From Stappia sp. WLB 29 (GTDB lineage Bacteria; Pseudomonadota; Alphaproteobacteria; Rhizobiales; Stappiaceae): DNA of 64,000 bases. This document shows positions 62,646-64,000 of the stretch, piece after piece. Within the stretch, counting starts at the first letter, position 1. Every line of letters starts with the position of its first letter. The stretch covers positions 1 through 64,000 of the forward strand of contig NZ_JALBGD010000007.1 of assembly GCF_023507705.1 (NCBI RefSeq), given 5' to 3'. The translations under genes and the position numbers were made by a program. Under the pieces are notes generated by a model. It did not search any database. It saw nothing but the letters and a program-made list of their open reading frames with translations, and was not told the origin of the DNA.

Positions 62646-63363
62646 CGCGCTGCTGACGCTGGAGGGCGTCCACACCCATATCGGCCCCTATCACATCCTG
62701 CATGAGGTGAGCTTTGCCGTGCCGCGCGGCGGGGTGACCATGCTGCTGGGGCGCAACGGTGCCGGCAAGTCGACGACGCTGCGCACCATCATGGGCCTGT
62801 GGAAGGCAAGCCGGGGCACCATCACCTTCGACGGCCGGCCGATCCAGTCGCTGGCGACACCGGACATCGCCCGTGCCGGCATTGCCTATGTGCCGGAGAA
62901 CATGGGCATCTTCGCCGACCTCACGGTGGCGGAGAACATGCGCCTTGCCGCGACAAGCGGGCCGTTCGACGAGAGGCGCCTTGCCTGGATCAAGGAGCTG
63001 TTCCCGCCGATCGGCACGTTCTGGGACAAGGCCGCCGGCACGCTGTCGGGCGGACAGAAGCAGATGCTGTCGGTCGCCCGCGCGATCATCGAGCCGCGCC
63101 GCCTGATCCTGATCGACGAGCCGAGCAAGGGCCTGGCGCCGGCGATCATCGCCGCGATGACGGCAGCGCTCAAGCAACTGAAGGACACCGACACCACGAT
63201 CCTCCTGGTGGAGCAGAATTTCGCCATGGCCTCGGCGCTCGGCGACACGGTGGCGGTGATGGATGACGGGCGCATCGTCCATGCGGGCGCGATGGCGGAG
63301 CTGGCCGCCGACGCGTCGCTGCAGGAGAAGCTGATGGGCCTCAGCCTGGAGGTGCACCAGTGA
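62638..63363 (+). CDS. livF: branched-chain amino acid-type ABC transporter ATPase LivF
   Basis: 241-aa ABC ATPase of the LivF clade. Walker A GRNGAGKST, signature LSGGQKQMLSVAR, Walker B LILIDEPSKGLAP, H loop near VEQNFAMA. The ATG at 62638 overlaps the end of livG by 8 nt and its stop overlaps the GTG of the livH-like gene, indicating tight coupling. Confidence 0.9.
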   Translation: MADALLTLEGVHTHIGPYHILHEVSFAVPRGGVTMLLGRNGAGKSTTLRTIMGLWKASRGTITFDGRPIQSLATPDIARAGIAYVPENMGIFADLTVAENMRLAATSGPFDERRLAWIKELFPPIGTFWDKAAGTLSGGQKQMLSVARAIIEPRRLILIDEPSKGLAPAIIAAMTAALKQLKDTDTTILLVEQNFAMASALGDTVAVMDDGRIVHAGAMAELAADASLQEKLMGLSLEVHQ

Positions 63364-64000
63364 GCGAAACCGCGATCCGCCCCCGCCTGGTGGGGCCGAC
63401 GGCGATGGAGCGGCTCGGCAAGGCGGCGCCGCTGCTGCTGGCGCCGGTGCTGGCCCTTGTCGGGCTTGTCGCCGTCGGCGATCCGTCCGTGTGGCTGACG
63501 CTGACGGTCGCCGGGCTCGCCATGGGGCTGATGATCTTCATCATGGCCTCGGGCCTCACCGTCGTCTTCGGCCTGATGGACGTGATCAATTTCGGCCATG
63601 GCGCCTTCGTCTCGGTCGGCGCCTTCGTCGGCTTCACGGTGCTGGCCTGGCTGTCCGGCTGGACGCAGAATCCGGCCGTGGTGCTGAACCTTGCCGCCGT
63701 TTTCCTGGCGATCCTCGCCTCCATGGCGGTGACCGGCGCGCTCGGACTCGCCTTCGAGCGGGTGATCGTCAAGCCGGTCTACGGCCATCACCTGAAGCAG
63801 ATCCTCGTCACCATGGGCGGGCTGATCGTCGCCCAGCAGCTGATCCATGTGGTCTGGGGGCCGGATGCGATCCATGTCGCCCGCCCGCCCTCGCTGCAGG
63901 GCTCGTTCATCGTCGGCGAGGCGGCCATCGAGAAATACCGCATGCTGGCGGTGGCCATCGGGCTGGTGCTGTTCCTCGCCATGCGCCACGTGCTGCGGGC
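63360..64000 (+). CDS. livH: branched-chain amino acid-type ABC permease LivH (partial)
   Basis: Reading frame from GTG at 63360 runs open to the window end (at least 213 codons); the 3' end lies outside. My own translation gives a hydrophobic protein with the LivH motif ASGLTVVFGLMDVINFGHGAF near residues 60-80 and several membrane segments. It would be the first permease of the operon; LivM is expected next. Confidence 0.88.
   Translation, partial: MSETAIRPRLVGPTAMERLGKAAPLLLAPVLALVGLVAVGDPSVWLTLTVAGLAMGLMIFIMASGLTVVFGLMDVINFGHGAFVSVGAFVGFTVLAWLSGWTQNPAVVLNLAAVFLAILASMAVTGALGLAFERVIVKPVYGHHLKQILVTMGGLIVAQQLIHVVWGPDAIHVARPPSLQGSFIVGEAAIEKYRMLAVAIGLVLFLAMRHVLR

Overview
This is a GC-rich (roughly two-thirds G+C by eye) chromosomal segment of an alphaproteobacterium, most likely of the Hyphomicrobiales (Rhizobiales), possibly Stappia/Labrenzia-like. 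The evidence is a GcrA cell-cycle regulator, a PdhS/PleC/DivJ-type kinase, a Porin_2 family porin, a BA14K-type protein, DUF2849 beside sulfite reductase, an Irr-type iron box and a tRNA-His gene with no encoded G-1 and with A73. There is no phage, integrase, insertion sequence or CRISPR array. Nearly all genes look intact; only the gene at the right edge is cut by the window.

Layout. 1-7.0 kb: a complete C4-dicarboxylate module, TRAP transporter dctPQM with its two-component regulators DctB/DctD, a sigma-54 promoter and two upstream dyads. 7.0-14.5 kb: acyl-CoA dehydrogenase, a fasciclin protein, a tandem universal stress protein behind an FNR/FixK-type box, a Pat-like acyl-CoA synthetase/GNAT fusion and an acetolactate-synthase-like TPP enzyme. 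14.6-24.4 kb: gcrA with a CtrA-box promoter, two distantly related winged-helix regulators (one strikingly AT-rich), tRNA-His, two phasins, a 1403-residue PdhS-like histidine kinase and a serine/threonine dehydratase. 24.4-27.5 kb: iron ABC transporter fbpAB behind an Irr-type palindrome, with no ATPase gene.

27.5-38.5 kb is a polyamine island: gamma-glutamylputrescine oxidase, a class-III aminotransferase, two PuuA-like ligases, a GntR regulator flanked by two copies of one operator-like sequence, and the potFGHI importer. 38.5-47.6 kb: an AsmA-family protein, succinyl-CoA:3-ketoacid CoA-transferase scoAB, a PleD-like diguanylate cyclase, a lytic transglycosylase, an NADP-dependent oxidoreductase, a Nudix hydrolase and ferredoxin-NADP reductase. 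47.7-52.5 kb: a sulfate assimilation operon (cysG, DUF2849, cysI, cysH, DUF934). 53-64 kb: HAD hydrolase, thiolase, porin, glycosyltransferase, FkbM methyltransferase, HI0933-like flavoprotein, BA14K-like protein and the start of a Liv-type ABC operon.

Functionally the window is rich in uptake of organic acids, iron, polyamines and amino-acid-like substrates, linked to acyl-CoA/PHB metabolism and to the alphaproteobacterial cell-cycle circuit. The strongest new leads are regulatory: the cis-encoded sigma-54/DctD system, the CtrA box inside the gcrA promoter spacer, the twin GntR sites, the Irr and FNR boxes, and an orphan minus-strand terminator at 42.1 kb that may end an unannotated small RNA.
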